Assembly: GCA_018268055.1 (NCBI GenBank)
Contig: JAFDXF010000064.1
Coordinates: 32,619-96,618, forward strand
Direction of reading: 5' to 3'
Origin: Bacteroidota bacterium
Lineage (GTDB): Bacteria > Bacteroidota > Bacteroidia > Chitinophagales > Chitinophagaceae
Length of the DNA: 64,000 nucleotides
Below, in pieces: positions 52,112 to 60,738 of this stretch. Below the pieces are notes generated by a model. That model was not told the DNA's origin. It did not search any database and saw only the letters and a program-made list of their open reading frames with translations. The number at the start of each line of letters is the position of its first letter. Position 1 is the stretch's first letter. The position numbers and the translations under genes were made by a program.

Positions 52112-53470
52112 ATGAGCGTAAAGACAATAGAAAGTGAATTAAAGGTAGGTACTACAAACAGGCATATTCTACAATTAGCCCTGCCCATTTGTCTTGCCAT
52201 GATGGTTCCGCAAATCAATCTCATCACCAATAATATATTTCTAGGCTTTTATAGTAGAGAGTCTTTAGCTGCCGTAAGTATTACCGGAGTTTATTATCTC
52301 ATTTTTGCCATGATTGGTGTGGGGTTGAATAATGGAATACAAACTTTAATTGCACGCAGAGCAGGCGAAGACAGACCTAAAGAAATAGGAGTAATTTTCG
52401 GTCAAGGTATTTACATATCATTTCTTATAGCTGCTATTGGAATATTTATTACTCTTTTTATTGCCCCAACTATTTTACGAAATGCATTAAGTAATCAAAA
52501 AATTGCTGAAGATGCTATTGGTTTTTTAAAAATAAGAATTTGGGGGCTTCCCTTTCTTTACATTTATCAAATGCGTAATGCATTATTGGTAGGTACAAAC
52601 AATAGCCGTTACTTAGTAGCAGGCACATTGGCTGAAACTATCATAAATGTGGCGCTTGACTATTTACTCATCTTTGGAAAATGCGGCTTTCCGGAAATGG
52701 GCTTCAATGGTGCTGCTTTAGCTTCTATTATAGCAGAGTTTACGGGAATGTTTGTTATTTATTTAGTTATTCACAATAAAGGTATCGGCAAACGCTTTGC
52801 TTTATTTAGCAATTTAAAATGGAGCAATAAAAACGCTTCACTCATTTTCTCCATTTCCTTACCACTTATATTTCAATTAGCAATCAGCATCATCAGCTGG
52901 GAGTTTTTTTATATTCTTATTGAGCATCATGGAGAACTCGCTTTGGCGGTATCTACTGTTATGCGTGTGGCTTTCGGTGTGTTGGCGAGTATGTCTTGGG
53001 CTTTTGCATCTACGGCATCTGCAATGGTTAGCAATCTGATCGGACAGGGAAAGAAAGAAGAAGTAATTCCTTTAATTAAAAAAATTGTGAAACTGAGCTT
53101 TAGTGTTGCATTTGTTTTAGCCGCATTAATCAATTTATTTCCACATTTATTTTTAATAATCTATGGACAAGGAGAAGATTTTATTATGGCAGGAATACCT
53201 GTGTTGCGAGTTGTTTCAATCAGTATCTTGTTATTGTCTTTTTCCACTATTTGGCTTAATGCTGTAACCGGTACCGGAAATAGTAGAGTTACTTTAAAAA
53301 TTGAATTAGCAATTATTATTCTTTATTGTATTTACGTCTATTTGATTCTGGAAGTATTCAAACTTTCTATCACCATTGGTTGGATGAGCGAATGGATTTA
53401 TTGGATTGGGCTTTTCTTATTATCATTTATTTATATCAAAAGCGGTAAATGGAAACAAAAAGTGTTGTAG
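52112..53470 (+). CDS. MATE-family multidrug/cation exporter
   Basis: 452 residues with 12 predicted membrane helices and the internal two-fold repeat of MATE transporters. Conserved phrases are LALPICLAMMVPQINLITNN, GVGLNNGIQTLIARRAGEDR, KIRIWGLPFLYIYQMRNAL, GFNGAALASIIAE, and in the second half FASTASAMVSNLIGQGKKEE. It exports organic cations or drugs in exchange for Na+ or H+; no substrate can be read. It is divergent from DUF3822 and has its own promoter with a leader of only a few bases. Confidence 0.92.
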   Translation: MSVKTIESELKVGTTNRHILQLALPICLAMMVPQINLITNNIFLGFYSRESLAAVSITGVYYLIFAMIGVGLNNGIQTLIARRAGEDRPKEIGVIFGQGIYISFLIAAIGIFITLFIAPTILRNALSNQKIAEDAIGFLKIRIWGLPFLYIYQMRNALLVGTNNSRYLVAGTLAETIINVALDYLLIFGKCGFPEMGFNGAALASIIAEFTGMFVIYLVIHNKGIGKRFALFSNLKWSNKNASLIFSISLPLIFQLAISIISWEFFYILIEHHGELALAVSTVMRVAFGVLASMSWAFASTASAMVSNLIGQGKKEEVIPLIKKIVKLSFSVAFVLAALINLFPHLFLIIYGQGEDFIMAGIPVLRVVSISILLLSFSTIWLNAVTGTGNSRVTLKIELAIIILYCIYVYLILEVFKLSITIGWMSEWIYWIGLFLLSFIYIKSGKWKQKVL

Positions 53471-53565
53471 CCTTTTTTGTTTTATTCCATAAATGAAAGC
53501 ATTTGTTGTTGATGCCATTAATTATTTTACTGAAAAATTGTTAACAAACCCTTTATTTAAAATTT

Positions 53566-53595
53566 AATGCTTTTATTATATTTGTAAAAAGCATT
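53566..53595. promoter_or_regulatory. Inverted repeat spanning the promoter of the small basic protein
   Basis: AATGCTTTT (53566-53574) and AAAAGCATT (53587-53595) are perfect 9-bp inverted repeats with a 12-bp spacer. The spacer holds a perfect -7 box TATATTTG (53577-53584). A repressor dimer here would block transcription directly; the right arm would also lie at the very 5' end of the mRNA, next to the start codon at 53602. Confidence 0.55.
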
Positions 53596-53601
53596 TATAA
53601 T

Positions 53602-53757
53602 ATGTCATTATTAAATCAACAAAAAGGAAGTAACAAAAAGAAAGGGGCTAAAGGCAATCAGTCGGCTTCCACACAAGGTTCAAAATTTATTGCAAAAGGA
53701 AAGTCTTCCGGATTTTCTGTAAAACCTCATAAAGCCGGTGGTAGCCGCGGTAGTTAA
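53602..53757 (+). CDS. Small basic Lys/Gly/Ser-rich protein (51 residues)
   Basis: A 51-codon frame from ATG to TAA, too short for the usual ORF cut-off. The product has 11 lysines, one arginine, no aspartate or glutamate, and reads MSLLNQQKGSNKKKGAKG, then SKFIAKGKSSGFSVKPHKAG and a final GSRGS. It is strongly basic and probably disordered, suggesting nucleic acid or ribosome binding. It has a perfect TAnnTTTG promoter framed by a 9-bp inverted repeat. I cannot name a family but believe it is real: the start follows the box at a sensible distance and the composition is not random. Confidence 0.7.
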   Translation: MSLLNQQKGSNKKKGAKGNQSASTQGSKFIAKGKSSGFSVKPHKAGGSRGS

Positions 53758-53789
53758 ATATTAAAAGCAGGATACTGCTTTCATAAGAA

Positions 53790-54470
53790 TCAAGAAGTTT
53801 TATTTGAATAATCTCTTTCGCCAAAAAGCAAACTGCCAATGCGTACCATTGTGCTGCCTTCTTCAATGGCGATTTTATAATCCCCACTCATTCCCATTGA
53901 GAGTACTGTCGGTTTGTATTGGTCCGAAGACTGTTTAAGGCTATTGATAAATATTTGCTTTAATGTACGAAATTCAGTTTTTACTTTATGGGTATCCTCT
54001 GTAAAGCTTGCCATGCCCATCAATCCATTTATCTGAACGTTTCGTAAATCCTTTAAAGAAGTTATAGCGACATTCAATTCGGCTTCATCAAATCCGAATT
54101 TAGATTCTTCCTCAGCAATGTGTATTTGTAAAAGACATTCGATAATGCGATTTTCTTTTGCGCCTTGTTTGTTTATTTCCTTTAAGAGTTTTAGGCTATC
54201 TACACCGTGAATCAAATGAACAAAAGCTGCAATATATTTTACTTTATTACTTTGCAAATGGCCGATAAAATGCCAGCGAATGTCTTTCGGTAATTGCTCT
54301 GCTTTATTTACTAATTCCTGAACATAGTTTTCGCCAAAGTCGCGATGGCCCAATTCATATAACTCCAAAATATCACTGATTGGTTTTGTTTTAGAAACAG
54401 CAATCAATGCAACATTCATTTTTCCTAGTTCTTCTTTTAGACTATAATAGTTTTTGTGATTAACTGACAT
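53790..54470 (-). CDS. YggS/PLPBP-family pyridoxal phosphate homeostasis protein
   Basis: 226 residues of the alanine-racemase-like barrel without a second domain. The PLP-binding lysine lies in LIAVSKTKPISDI (Lys near 27), followed by the signature FGENYVQELVNKAEQL and WHFIGHLQSNKVKYI. The phosphate-binding end has LSMGMSGDYKIAIEEGSTMV and VRIGSLLFGERDY. The family regulates free PLP and amino-acid/keto-acid balance, with no enzymatic activity known. A TTTATTTG box is 7 nt before the ATG. Confidence 0.94.
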   Translation of the reverse strand: MSVNHKNYYSLKEELGKMNVALIAVSKTKPISDILELYELGHRDFGENYVQELVNKAEQLPKDIRWHFIGHLQSNKVKYIAAFVHLIHGVDSLKLLKEINKQGAKENRIIECLLQIHIAEEESKFGFDEAELNVAITSLKDLRNVQINGLMGMASFTEDTHKVKTEFRTLKQIFINSLKQSSDQYKPTVLSMGMSGDYKIAIEEGSTMVRIGSLLFGERDYSNKTS

Positions 54471-54477
54471 TGCACCG

Positions 54478-54485
54478 CAAATAAA
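54478..54485 (-). promoter_or_regulatory. -7 promoter box (TTTATTTG) of the YggS-like gene
   Basis: Minus-strand match with one mismatch to TAnnTTTG, followed by C, 7 nt before the ATG at 54470. Confidence 0.4.
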
Positions 54486-54523
54486 AATGAGAAATAAAAG
54501 TATAGAGAAAATTTAGTGATACA

Positions 54524-55681
54524 CTATCCTTTTAAAATACTTCTGCTGATTACAATACGCTGTACTTCACTTGTACCTTCATATATCTGTGTGATTTTGG
54601 CATCACGCATCAGACGCTCAACATGGTATTCTTTTACGAAGCCGTAACCACCATGTATCTGCACTGCTTCTATTGCAGTCCACATTGCAGTTTCAGATGA
54701 AAATACTTTTGCCATTGATGAACTTACTGTGTAATCAATATAATTGTCTTTTTCCCATGCAGCTTTCAAACAAAGCAATCTTGCGGCTTCGATCTTTGTA
54801 GCCATATCAGCGAGCTTAAATGCAATAGCCTGATGATTCATGATTTCTGTACCAAATGCTTTTCGTGTTTTTGAATATTCTCTAGCCAATTCAAAAGCGC
54901 CACTTGCAATACCAAGCGCTTGAGAAGCAATACCAATACGTCCGCCGGCTAAGGTCTTCATCGCAAACTTAAATCCAAAACCATCCTCACCTATCCTATT
55001 TTCTTTAGGTACTTTCACATCTGTAAACATAACAGTATGTGTATCACTTCCACGAATACCTAATTTGTTTTCTTTTGCTGCTACTACTACACCCGGCCAG
55101 TTTTTTTCTACGATAAAACAATTGATGCCTTTTGCACCTTTAGACGCATCAGTTTGCGCCATCACTAAATAAACAGATGCGGTGCCGCCATTTGTAATCC
55201 AATTTTTAGTACCACTAAGTAAATAATAATCGCCTTTGTCTTCTGCAGTCGTTCTTTGAGAGGTTGCATCACTTCCGGCTTCAGGTTCGCTGAGCATAAA
55301 AGCGCCGATATATAATTCGCCATCCTTTTTTCCTTGAGCAAGAGGTGTAAGATATTTTTGCTTTTGCTCTTCAGTTCCATAAGCTTGCAATCCATAACAT
55401 ACCAAACTATTATTGACACTCATCACCACACTCACACTCGCATCAATCTTACTGATTTCTTCCATTGCCAATACATAACTGATAGTATCCATCCCGGCAC
55501 CACCATATTTGGTATCCACCATCATACCTAAAAAACCTAAATCGGCCAATTTCATAATCTGCTCACGTGGAAAAGTTTGCTTCTCATCTCTTTCAATTAC
55601 GCCGGGCAAACATTCGTTTTTCGCAAAATCTCTTGCGGCTTGCTGAATCATCAGTTGTTCTTCAGTGAGTTGAAATTGCAT
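54524..55681 (-). CDS. Acyl-CoA dehydrogenase (short-chain/butyryl type)
   Basis: 385 residues of the FAD-dependent acyl-CoA dehydrogenase family, first step of beta-oxidation. Conserved phrases are GFLGMMVDTKYGGAGMDTIS, AFMLSEPEAGSDATSQRTTA and WITNGGTASVYLVMAQTD (flavin site), AGGRIGIASQALGIASGAFE and EAVQIHGGYGFVKEYHVERL. The catalytic base is the Glu in QIYEGTSEVQRIVISR. Length and motifs fit short-chain enzymes. No electron-transfer flavoprotein gene is adjacent. It has a TATCTTTG promoter box 17 nt upstream. Confidence 0.94.
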   Translation of the reverse strand: MQFQLTEEQLMIQQAARDFAKNECLPGVIERDEKQTFPREQIMKLADLGFLGMMVDTKYGGAGMDTISYVLAMEEISKIDASVSVVMSVNNSLVCYGLQAYGTEEQKQKYLTPLAQGKKDGELYIGAFMLSEPEAGSDATSQRTTAEDKGDYYLLSGTKNWITNGGTASVYLVMAQTDASKGAKGINCFIVEKNWPGVVVAAKENKLGIRGSDTHTVMFTDVKVPKENRIGEDGFGFKFAMKTLAGGRIGIASQALGIASGAFELAREYSKTRKAFGTEIMNHQAIAFKLADMATKIEAARLLCLKAAWEKDNYIDYTVSSSMAKVFSSETAMWTAIEAVQIHGGYGFVKEYHVERLMRDAKITQIYEGTSEVQRIVISRSILKG

Positions 55682-55698
55682 TGGGTGTTTATTTTTGG

Positions 55699-55706
55699 CA
55701 AAGATA
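55699..55706 (-). promoter_or_regulatory. -7 promoter box (TATCTTTG) of the acyl-CoA dehydrogenase gene
   Basis: Perfect minus-strand TAnnTTTG followed by C, 17 nt before the ATG at 55681. It makes a frame beginning at a TTG at 55695 on the other strand an unlikely start for the DUF4294 gene. Confidence 0.6.
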
Positions 55707-55865
55707 AGATCAAAGGATTTTAAACAGCATTTCTACTGTTTCAATATTATTGACATCTATGAAAGCGCTACAAACTTTTACATTTTTTTCAAAAATATAA
55801 TCTCTTCAGAAACAGCATCTGTCGTAGCTTTACTGTCTGATTTAATGACACGAAGGAAGCCCCTG

Positions 55866-56570
55866 ATGAAAATGATAAAGAAATATCGATTCTATTTTGT
55901 ATGCTTCCTTGGTTATTTATTTTTTGCCGATCACGCTGCTGCTCAAATTTATTCTGATACTACATTTAAAGACTCTACACAATATGCTATAGCTGCTATG
56001 AAAGAGCAACGCAAGAAATGGGGTCCGAATGATTCTATTTTTGTACCTGCTGTTTTCTATCATAATGAAATAGTGAATTACAAGGAAGAAGAGATGGTTT
56101 GGGTATCCAAATTATCGGATAGAAAATTGGCAAAATACATTGAAGAATGGACAAGGCTACGCAATGCAGTTTATGTTACTTATCCTTATGCCCGAGCCGC
56201 CGGCGGTGTAATTAATGATATAAATAAAAATATGGAACAGCTGAATAGTAAAATTGAGCGTAAAGCTTATATTAAATCCAGAGAAAGTGATTTACGAAAA
56301 CAATTTGCTGACCCATTGAGTGAGTTATCAGTATATCAAGGGAAAATATTAATGAAATTGATTAACCGTCAAACCGGAAACAACTGTTATGAAATTATCA
56401 AAGAATATAAAGGCGGATTAAAAGCAAGGCTCTATCAAACAGTTTTTTGGTTTGTTGGTGGTAATCTGAAACAGGATTGGGATTTAAAAGAAAACGACAT
56501 AGACCGTCAAATAGAAAACATAGTAAAAGAAATAGACGGGAACTGGTATAACAATCCTTATCGTCATTAA
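55866..56570 (+). CDS. Exported DUF4294 domain protein
   Basis: The start is taken as the ATG at 55866 (a second ATG follows at 55872), which directly begins a signal peptide (YFVCFLGYLFFADHAAAQ). A longer frame from a TTG at 55695 would run through the divergent promoter region. The mature part carries the DUF4294 pattern: TRLRNAVYVTYPYARAAGGV, SKIERKAYIKSRESDLRKQF, YQGKILMKLINRQTGNNCYE and FVGGNLKQDWDLKENDIDRQ. The family is common in Bacteroidota; function unknown. It lies between divergent acyl-CoA dehydrogenase and a convergent phosphatase gene. Confidence 0.85.
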   Translation: MKMIKKYRFYFVCFLGYLFFADHAAAQIYSDTTFKDSTQYAIAAMKEQRKKWGPNDSIFVPAVFYHNEIVNYKEEEMVWVSKLSDRKLAKYIEEWTRLRNAVYVTYPYARAAGGVINDINKNMEQLNSKIERKAYIKSRESDLRKQFADPLSELSVYQGKILMKLINRQTGNNCYEIIKEYKGGLKARLYQTVFWFVGGNLKQDWDLKENDIDRQIENIVKEIDGNWYNNPYRH

Positions 56571-56603
56571 CGCTTAAATAATTTAACTACCAATAATTCC
56601 TTT

Positions 56604-57434
56604 TTACCAATCTTTCAAGATAGATCTATAAATAGAATCTTTTTGAGCAGTAGTTAAATTGCGTTGATATTTATAAATAGCATTTTCCCATTCTCCATAA
56701 GAAGGATTAGGCAATACAAAAAACTGTGTACCAAATTGATTTCTGTTTTCATCGGTTGCCTTCATTCTGTCTGCAACTGATTTCTTTTCAAAAGCTCCGC
56801 TAAAGTCATTTAAGTTATCGCCAAATTGCATTAAAAGAATATGTGTAGCTTCAATACTATCTCTTCTTTGCACTTTAGAAGAACTTTTCCCCATTAGCAT
56901 CAAATGTTGATTATCTGTATTGGGAAAATTAAATTTCTGTAGATTTTTTAAAGTCCCTACACGTTCTGCTTCATCACGATTGGTAACATAAAATACTTCT
57001 ACTCCTCTTGATGCTGCATATTGAAAAAAGCTTAGAGCGCCGGGCACTGTATCTGCACTGGCCTTGGCTGTCCACTCGTGCCAAGAAATAGGGTCATAAT
57101 CCTTATTCATTAGTGCTTGATGCACTTGATAAGGGCTATTATTTAATACGGTTTCATCAATATCCGTCATTACTGCCAAAGGCCTTGCATACTTACCGGT
57201 CATCAAAATTTCATCCAATTTGAATTTTGCAAGATTGTATGCTTGATAACATAATGCTTTATACTCTGCAGCACTTTGTTGAAATGTTGCTGTAAATAAT
57301 TTTGCAGCAGCAACGGCATCAGTAGTATTTACTTGATGGGCAATTGCTGTTTGATTGACGGATTGTTTCGTTGTCTTACATGCTGAAATAAAGGCAGCTG
57401 CTATAAAAAACACTAATATTTTTTTATTTCTCAT
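56604..57434 (-). CDS. Acid phosphatase, lipoprotein e(P4) / class C-like HAD family
   Basis: The ATG at 57434 opens a lipoprotein signal (ILVFFIAAAFISACKTT); an ATG 12 codons upstream is less likely. The mature protein has the HAD motif I PLAVMTDIDETVLNNSPY (DxDxT-type nucleophile), motif II-like FYVTNRDEAERVGTLKNLQK and the acidic motif LMQFGDNLNDFSGAF. These and the 276-residue length match the outer-membrane e(P4)/class C acid phosphatases that release phosphate from nucleotides such as NMN or 5'-AMP. It may supply nucleosides or nicotinamide riboside. Convergent with the DUF4294 gene. Confidence 0.9.
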   Translation of the reverse strand: MRNKKILVFFIAAAFISACKTTKQSVNQTAIAHQVNTTDAVAAAKLFTATFQQSAAEYKALCYQAYNLAKFKLDEILMTGKYARPLAVMTDIDETVLNNSPYQVHQALMNKDYDPISWHEWTAKASADTVPGALSFFQYAASRGVEVFYVTNRDEAERVGTLKNLQKFNFPNTDNQHLMLMGKSSSKVQRRDSIEATHILLMQFGDNLNDFSGAFEKKSVADRMKATDENRNQFGTQFFVLPNPSYGEWENAIYKYQRNLTTAQKDSIYRSILKDW

Positions 57435-57518
57435 TTGGTAAAAATACAAATAATTAAAAAACTGTAACATTTCCTAATTTTGATATTGTTTCTTAAAGTT
57501 TAAATTGAAAACTTAAAA

Positions 57519-58445
57519 ATGGACTTTGTAGATTATTATAGTACACTGGGTGTGCTCAAAAACGCTTCTCAGGATGAAATCAAAAAAGCCTATCGTAAGT
57601 TGGCTCGCAAATATCATCCCGATGTAAATCCTAATGATAAAGAAGCACACTTAAAATTTCAACAAATTAATGAAGCCAATGAAGTATTGAGTGATTCGGA
57701 GAAACGAAAGAAGTATGATCAATACGGTGAAAATTGGAAACATGCCGATCAATTTGAAAAAGCTAAAGCACAACAGGGCTCAGGTGGTTTTGGAAATGCT
57801 CAAGGTTTTGGAGGTTCCGGATATGAGGGATACACCTACTCTTCCGGCGAAGATGAAGGGTTCAGCGATTTCTTTGAGTCACTATTTGGTAGAAGTACTT
57901 CAAAAAGGCACGGGAGAAGCACAGCTTACAGAGGACAAGATTTTAATGCTGAGCTAAAACTTTCATTGAAAGATATTTTTAATACACACAAACAAGAGCT
58001 GACTGTGAATGGTAAAAACATTCGCATCACTATTCCGGCAGGCGTAGCCAATGGACAAAAAATAAAACTATCGGGTTATGGTGCAGCCGGTGTAAATGGA
58101 GGACCAAATGGAGATTTATACATTACATTCAACATCCCGAATGATTCTTCTTATATCCGCAAGGGTGATGATTTATATCAAAACGAAGAATTAGATTTAT
58201 ATACTGCCTTATTAGGCGGAGATAAGATAGTGGATACCTTAAACGGGAAAATAAAATTGAATATCAACCCCACTACACAAAATGAGGCTAAAATCAGATT
58301 AAAAGGGAAAGGTTTTCCCATATATAAAGAAGATGGAAAATTTGGTGATTTATATATTACATGGAAAATAAAACTTCCTACACAGTTGAGTGAAAAAGAA
58401 AAAGAATTAGTAAAACAATTATCCGAACTTTCAAAAAATAATTGA
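57519..58445 (+). CDS. CbpA-like J-domain co-chaperone
   Basis: 308 residues. A J domain at 1-70 with helix II and the HPD motif ([17 protein letters not shown]), then a Gly/Phe-rich linker ([19 protein letters not shown]), and the DnaJ C-terminal domains ([38 protein letters not shown]). The zinc-finger domain of canonical DnaJ is absent, so it is the CbpA (class B) type that stimulates DnaK. The adjacent cbpM gene, 1 bp downstream, encodes its modulator, supporting the call. Confidence 0.93.
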   Translation: MDFVDYYSTLGVLKNASQDEIKKAYRKLARKYHPDVNPNDKEAHLKFQQINEANEVLSDSEKRKKYDQYGENWKHADQFEKAKAQQGSGGFGNAQGFGGSGYEGYTYSSGEDEGFSDFFESLFGRSTSKRHGRSTAYRGQDFNAELKLSLKDIFNTHKQELTVNGKNIRITIPAGVANGQKIKLSGYGAAGVNGGPNGDLYITFNIPNDSSYIRKGDDLYQNEELDLYTALLGGDKIVDTLNGKIKLNINPTTQNEAKIRLKGKGFPIYKEDGKFGDLYITWKIKLPTQLSEKEKELVKQLSELSKNN

Positions 58446-58446
58446 T

Positions 58447-58722
58447 ATGACTCAGGAAATGATAACCATTGTTGATTTCTGCAATCACTATCAAACAGAA
58501 ATTACTTTTATCCGATCATTGCAAGACTCCGGTTTAATAGAGTTTGTTCAAAAAGATAATGAACAATATATCTGCTTTGATGAAATGCCACGTATTGAAA
58601 AGTTTATACGCTTACATTATGATTTAAATATAAACATGGAAGGCTTAGAAACCATTGATCACTTACTAAAAAAAATTGAATCCCTTCAAAATAAAATTTT
58701 GCAATTGCATCATTCTGAATGA
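58447..58722 (+). CDS. cbpM: CbpA modulator
   Basis: 91 residues of the CbpM family. Features include a MerR-like N-terminal helix (ITIVDFCNHYQTEITFIRSL), YICFDEMPRIEKFIRLHYDL and a C-terminal coiled coil (HLLKKIESLQNKILQLHH). CbpM binds the J domain of CbpA and inhibits its action with DnaK. It starts 1 bp after the cbpA-like stop, the standard pair arrangement. bshB1 follows within 50 bp. Confidence 0.92.
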   Translation: MTQEMITIVDFCNHYQTEITFIRSLQDSGLIEFVQKDNEQYICFDEMPRIEKFIRLHYDLNINMEGLETIDHLLKKIESLQNKILQLHHSE

Positions 58723-58764
58723 TTCTTTTTGATGCAAGGATTATACAATTATAATATCAACGAA

Positions 58765-59502
58765 ATGAAATTAGATATTTTGGCAATTGGCGTTCATCCG
58801 GATGATGTTGAGTTAGGCTGCTCCGGCACCATCATCAATGAAATTAAAAATGGAAAGAAAGTCGGCATAGTAGATCTTACTCAAGGAGAATTGGGCACGA
58901 GAGGAACTGCAGTGACAAGATATGCCGAAGCAGCACACGCTTCTATGATAATGGGCATTCATGCGCGAGAAAACCTAAAAATGCGAGATGGTTTTTTTGA
59001 AAATGATGAAACGAACAAATTAAAACTCATTAGTGCCATTCGTAAGTATCAGCCCAATATTGTATTAGCAAACTCACTGCACGATCGCCATCCGGATCAT
59101 GGCAGGGCAGGAAAAATGATTGCTGAATGTTGTTTTTTAGCAGGGTTAGTAAAAATTGAAACAAAAGACGAGGCGGGGAACAATCAAGAAAAATGGCGAC
59201 CTACTTATGTATTGCACTATATTCAAGACTGGTATCATGAGCCTGATTTAGTTATTGACATTAGCGATTCTTTTGAGCAACGTATGCAGGCAGTTCAGGC
59301 TTACAGTACTCAATTTCATTCCAATACTCAAGACCAAAGCGAACCTCAAACCTATATTTCTACCCCGGATTTTTTAGATTCTATAATTGCTCGTGCAAGA
59401 ATGATGGGTAAAAAAATAGGCGTGAAATATGCAGAAGGTTATATTTCTGAGAAAAATATCGGAATTAGTAACTTAGATGCTTTAATTCAAATTGAAACCT
59501 GA
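58765..59502 (+). CDS. bshB1: Bacillithiol biosynthesis deacetylase BshB1
   Basis: Zinc-dependent LmbE-like enzyme that deacetylates N-acetylglucosaminyl-malate in bacillithiol synthesis. The start at 58765 (MKLDILAIGVHPDD) is chosen because BshB1 proteins begin there; in-frame TTG and ATG codons at 58729 and 58732 add 11-12 residues. Zinc ligands are in GVHPDDVELGCSG and HDRHPDHGRAGKM. DLTQGELGTRGTAVTRYAEA is the conserved substrate loop. 245 residues. bshA and bshC are not in this window. It follows cbpM closely, so co-transcription is possible. Confidence 0.92.
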   Translation: MKLDILAIGVHPDDVELGCSGTIINEIKNGKKVGIVDLTQGELGTRGTAVTRYAEAAHASMIMGIHARENLKMRDGFFENDETNKLKLISAIRKYQPNIVLANSLHDRHPDHGRAGKMIAECCFLAGLVKIETKDEAGNNQEKWRPTYVLHYIQDWYHEPDLVIDISDSFEQRMQAVQAYSTQFHSNTQDQSEPQTYISTPDFLDSIIARARMMGKKIGVKYAEGYISEKNIGISNLDALIQIET

Positions 59503-59557
59503 GCAACCGATTGATAATAATCATAAAGTTTGTCGTCTGTTTTTAGTCTTGAGCACC

Positions 59558-59565
59558 TACCTTTG
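59558..59565 (+). promoter_or_regulatory. -7 promoter box (TACCTTTG) of the desaturase gene
   Basis: Perfect TAnnTTTG match, 17 nt before the ATG at 59583, with TTTG at 59529-59532 as a possible but slightly distant -33 element. Confidence 0.6.
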
Positions 59566-59582
59566 TCCGAATTCAGCCGCCA

Positions 59583-60659
59583 ATGGTAACTCCTAAATTT
59601 ACAAATCGCTCTCTTTCCTTTCATGCAGAATTGAAAAGAAGAATCAATGAATACTTTTCACAAGCAGGAAAAGTATCAACCGGTAACTATAAGTTATACC
59701 TTAAAGCTATTGTATTGGTAGTTACTTATATTGGCATTTATGTTCATCTTTTGTTTTTCACGCCTGCTGTTTGGCTTGCTATCTTAGAATGTCTTGTTTT
59801 GGGCGGACTTACTGCCGCAATAGGTTTTAATATTATGCACGATGGTATGCACGGTAGTTTCAGTAGCCACAAATGGGTGAACAGATTGGCCGGAATTACA
59901 TTAAACTTTCTGGGAGCAAACGATTTTATGTGGAAAACAAAGCATAATATTATTCATCATACATATACAAATGTGCATGGCGTAGATGATGATATTGAAG
60001 CAAGACCATTCCTTCGACTTTGTGATGAGCAAAAGTTTTACAAAATTCACCGCTATCAACATTGGTATTTTTGGGCAGCCTATTCACTACTGTATATTTG
60101 GTGGGTATTCGTTACTGATTATAAAAAATATTTTACCGGAATGGTGCATAATACACCACTTCAGAAAATGAAACTGAAAGACCATATCTCTTTCTGGGGT
60201 TTTAAATTATTGCATGCTTTCTTATTTATAGGCCTGCCGATTTGGGTTTTAGGTTTTAAGGCTTGGATTATCGGTTTTATACCATTTGCACTATTTGCGG
60301 GCTTTGTTTTGAGTATTGTGTTTCAATTGGCACATACAGTAGAACATACTGAATTCCCGACTCCCAATGCTGCAACAAATCAAATGGAAGACGAATGGGC
60401 AGTACATCAATTAAAAACTACCGCCAATTTTTCTACCAAAAATAAATTTATCACCTGGTGGTTAGGCGGGCTTAACTTTCAGATTGAGCATCATCTCTTT
60501 CCTCGTATATCGCATATCCACTACCCTGCCATCAGTAAAATAGTTAAAAAAGCCTGTCAGGATTTTGGTATTCCATATATTGAATATCCCAAGATGCAAA
60601 CAGCAATTGTTTCGCATGTTTTGCACCTGAAGAACCTAAGTCAAAGACGACTTGCTTAA
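59583..60659 (+). CDS. Membrane fatty acid desaturase (acyl-lipid/acyl-CoA type)
   Basis: 358 residues with four membrane helices and the three histidine boxes of the di-iron desaturases: HDGMH (86-90), HNIIHH (121-126) and QIEHH (300-304). The last, with Gln replacing the first His, is typical of front-end (delta-5/6-like) and linoleoyl-CoA-type desaturases. In a cold or aquatic bacterium this would tune membrane fluidity. It uses O2 and an electron carrier such as ferredoxin. It has its own promoter and a following terminator-like hairpin. Confidence 0.93.
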   Translation: MVTPKFTNRSLSFHAELKRRINEYFSQAGKVSTGNYKLYLKAIVLVVTYIGIYVHLLFFTPAVWLAILECLVLGGLTAAIGFNIMHDGMHGSFSSHKWVNRLAGITLNFLGANDFMWKTKHNIIHHTYTNVHGVDDDIEARPFLRLCDEQKFYKIHRYQHWYFWAAYSLLYIWWVFVTDYKKYFTGMVHNTPLQKMKLKDHISFWGFKLLHAFLFIGLPIWVLGFKAWIIGFIPFALFAGFVLSIVFQLAHTVEHTEFPTPNAATNQMEDEWAVHQLKTTANFSTKNKFITWWLGGLNFQIEHHLFPRISHIHYPAISKIVKKACQDFGIPYIEYPKMQTAIVSHVLHLKNLSQRRLA

Positions 60660-60700
60660 TTTAACGTCAAATTTCTTTACTATATTTTGCTGCTATCTGA

Positions 60701-60726
60701 AAGGCTGCTAACTTGCAGCGCTTTTC
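60701..60726 (+). terminator. Terminator-like hairpin after the desaturase gene
   Basis: AAGGCTGC (60701-60708) pairs with GCAGCgCTT (60715-60723) with one bulged G, loop TAACTT, followed by TT C AATAAAA. The U-run is short, so efficiency is uncertain. Confidence 0.5.
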
Positions 60727-60738
60727 AATAAAAGTATT

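Noticed and set aside
55695..55865. Extended N-terminus of the DUF4294 protein from a TTG
   Set aside because: It would cover the divergent acyl-CoA dehydrogenase promoter and place a signal peptide at residue 60; the ATG at 55866 starts directly with the signal peptide.
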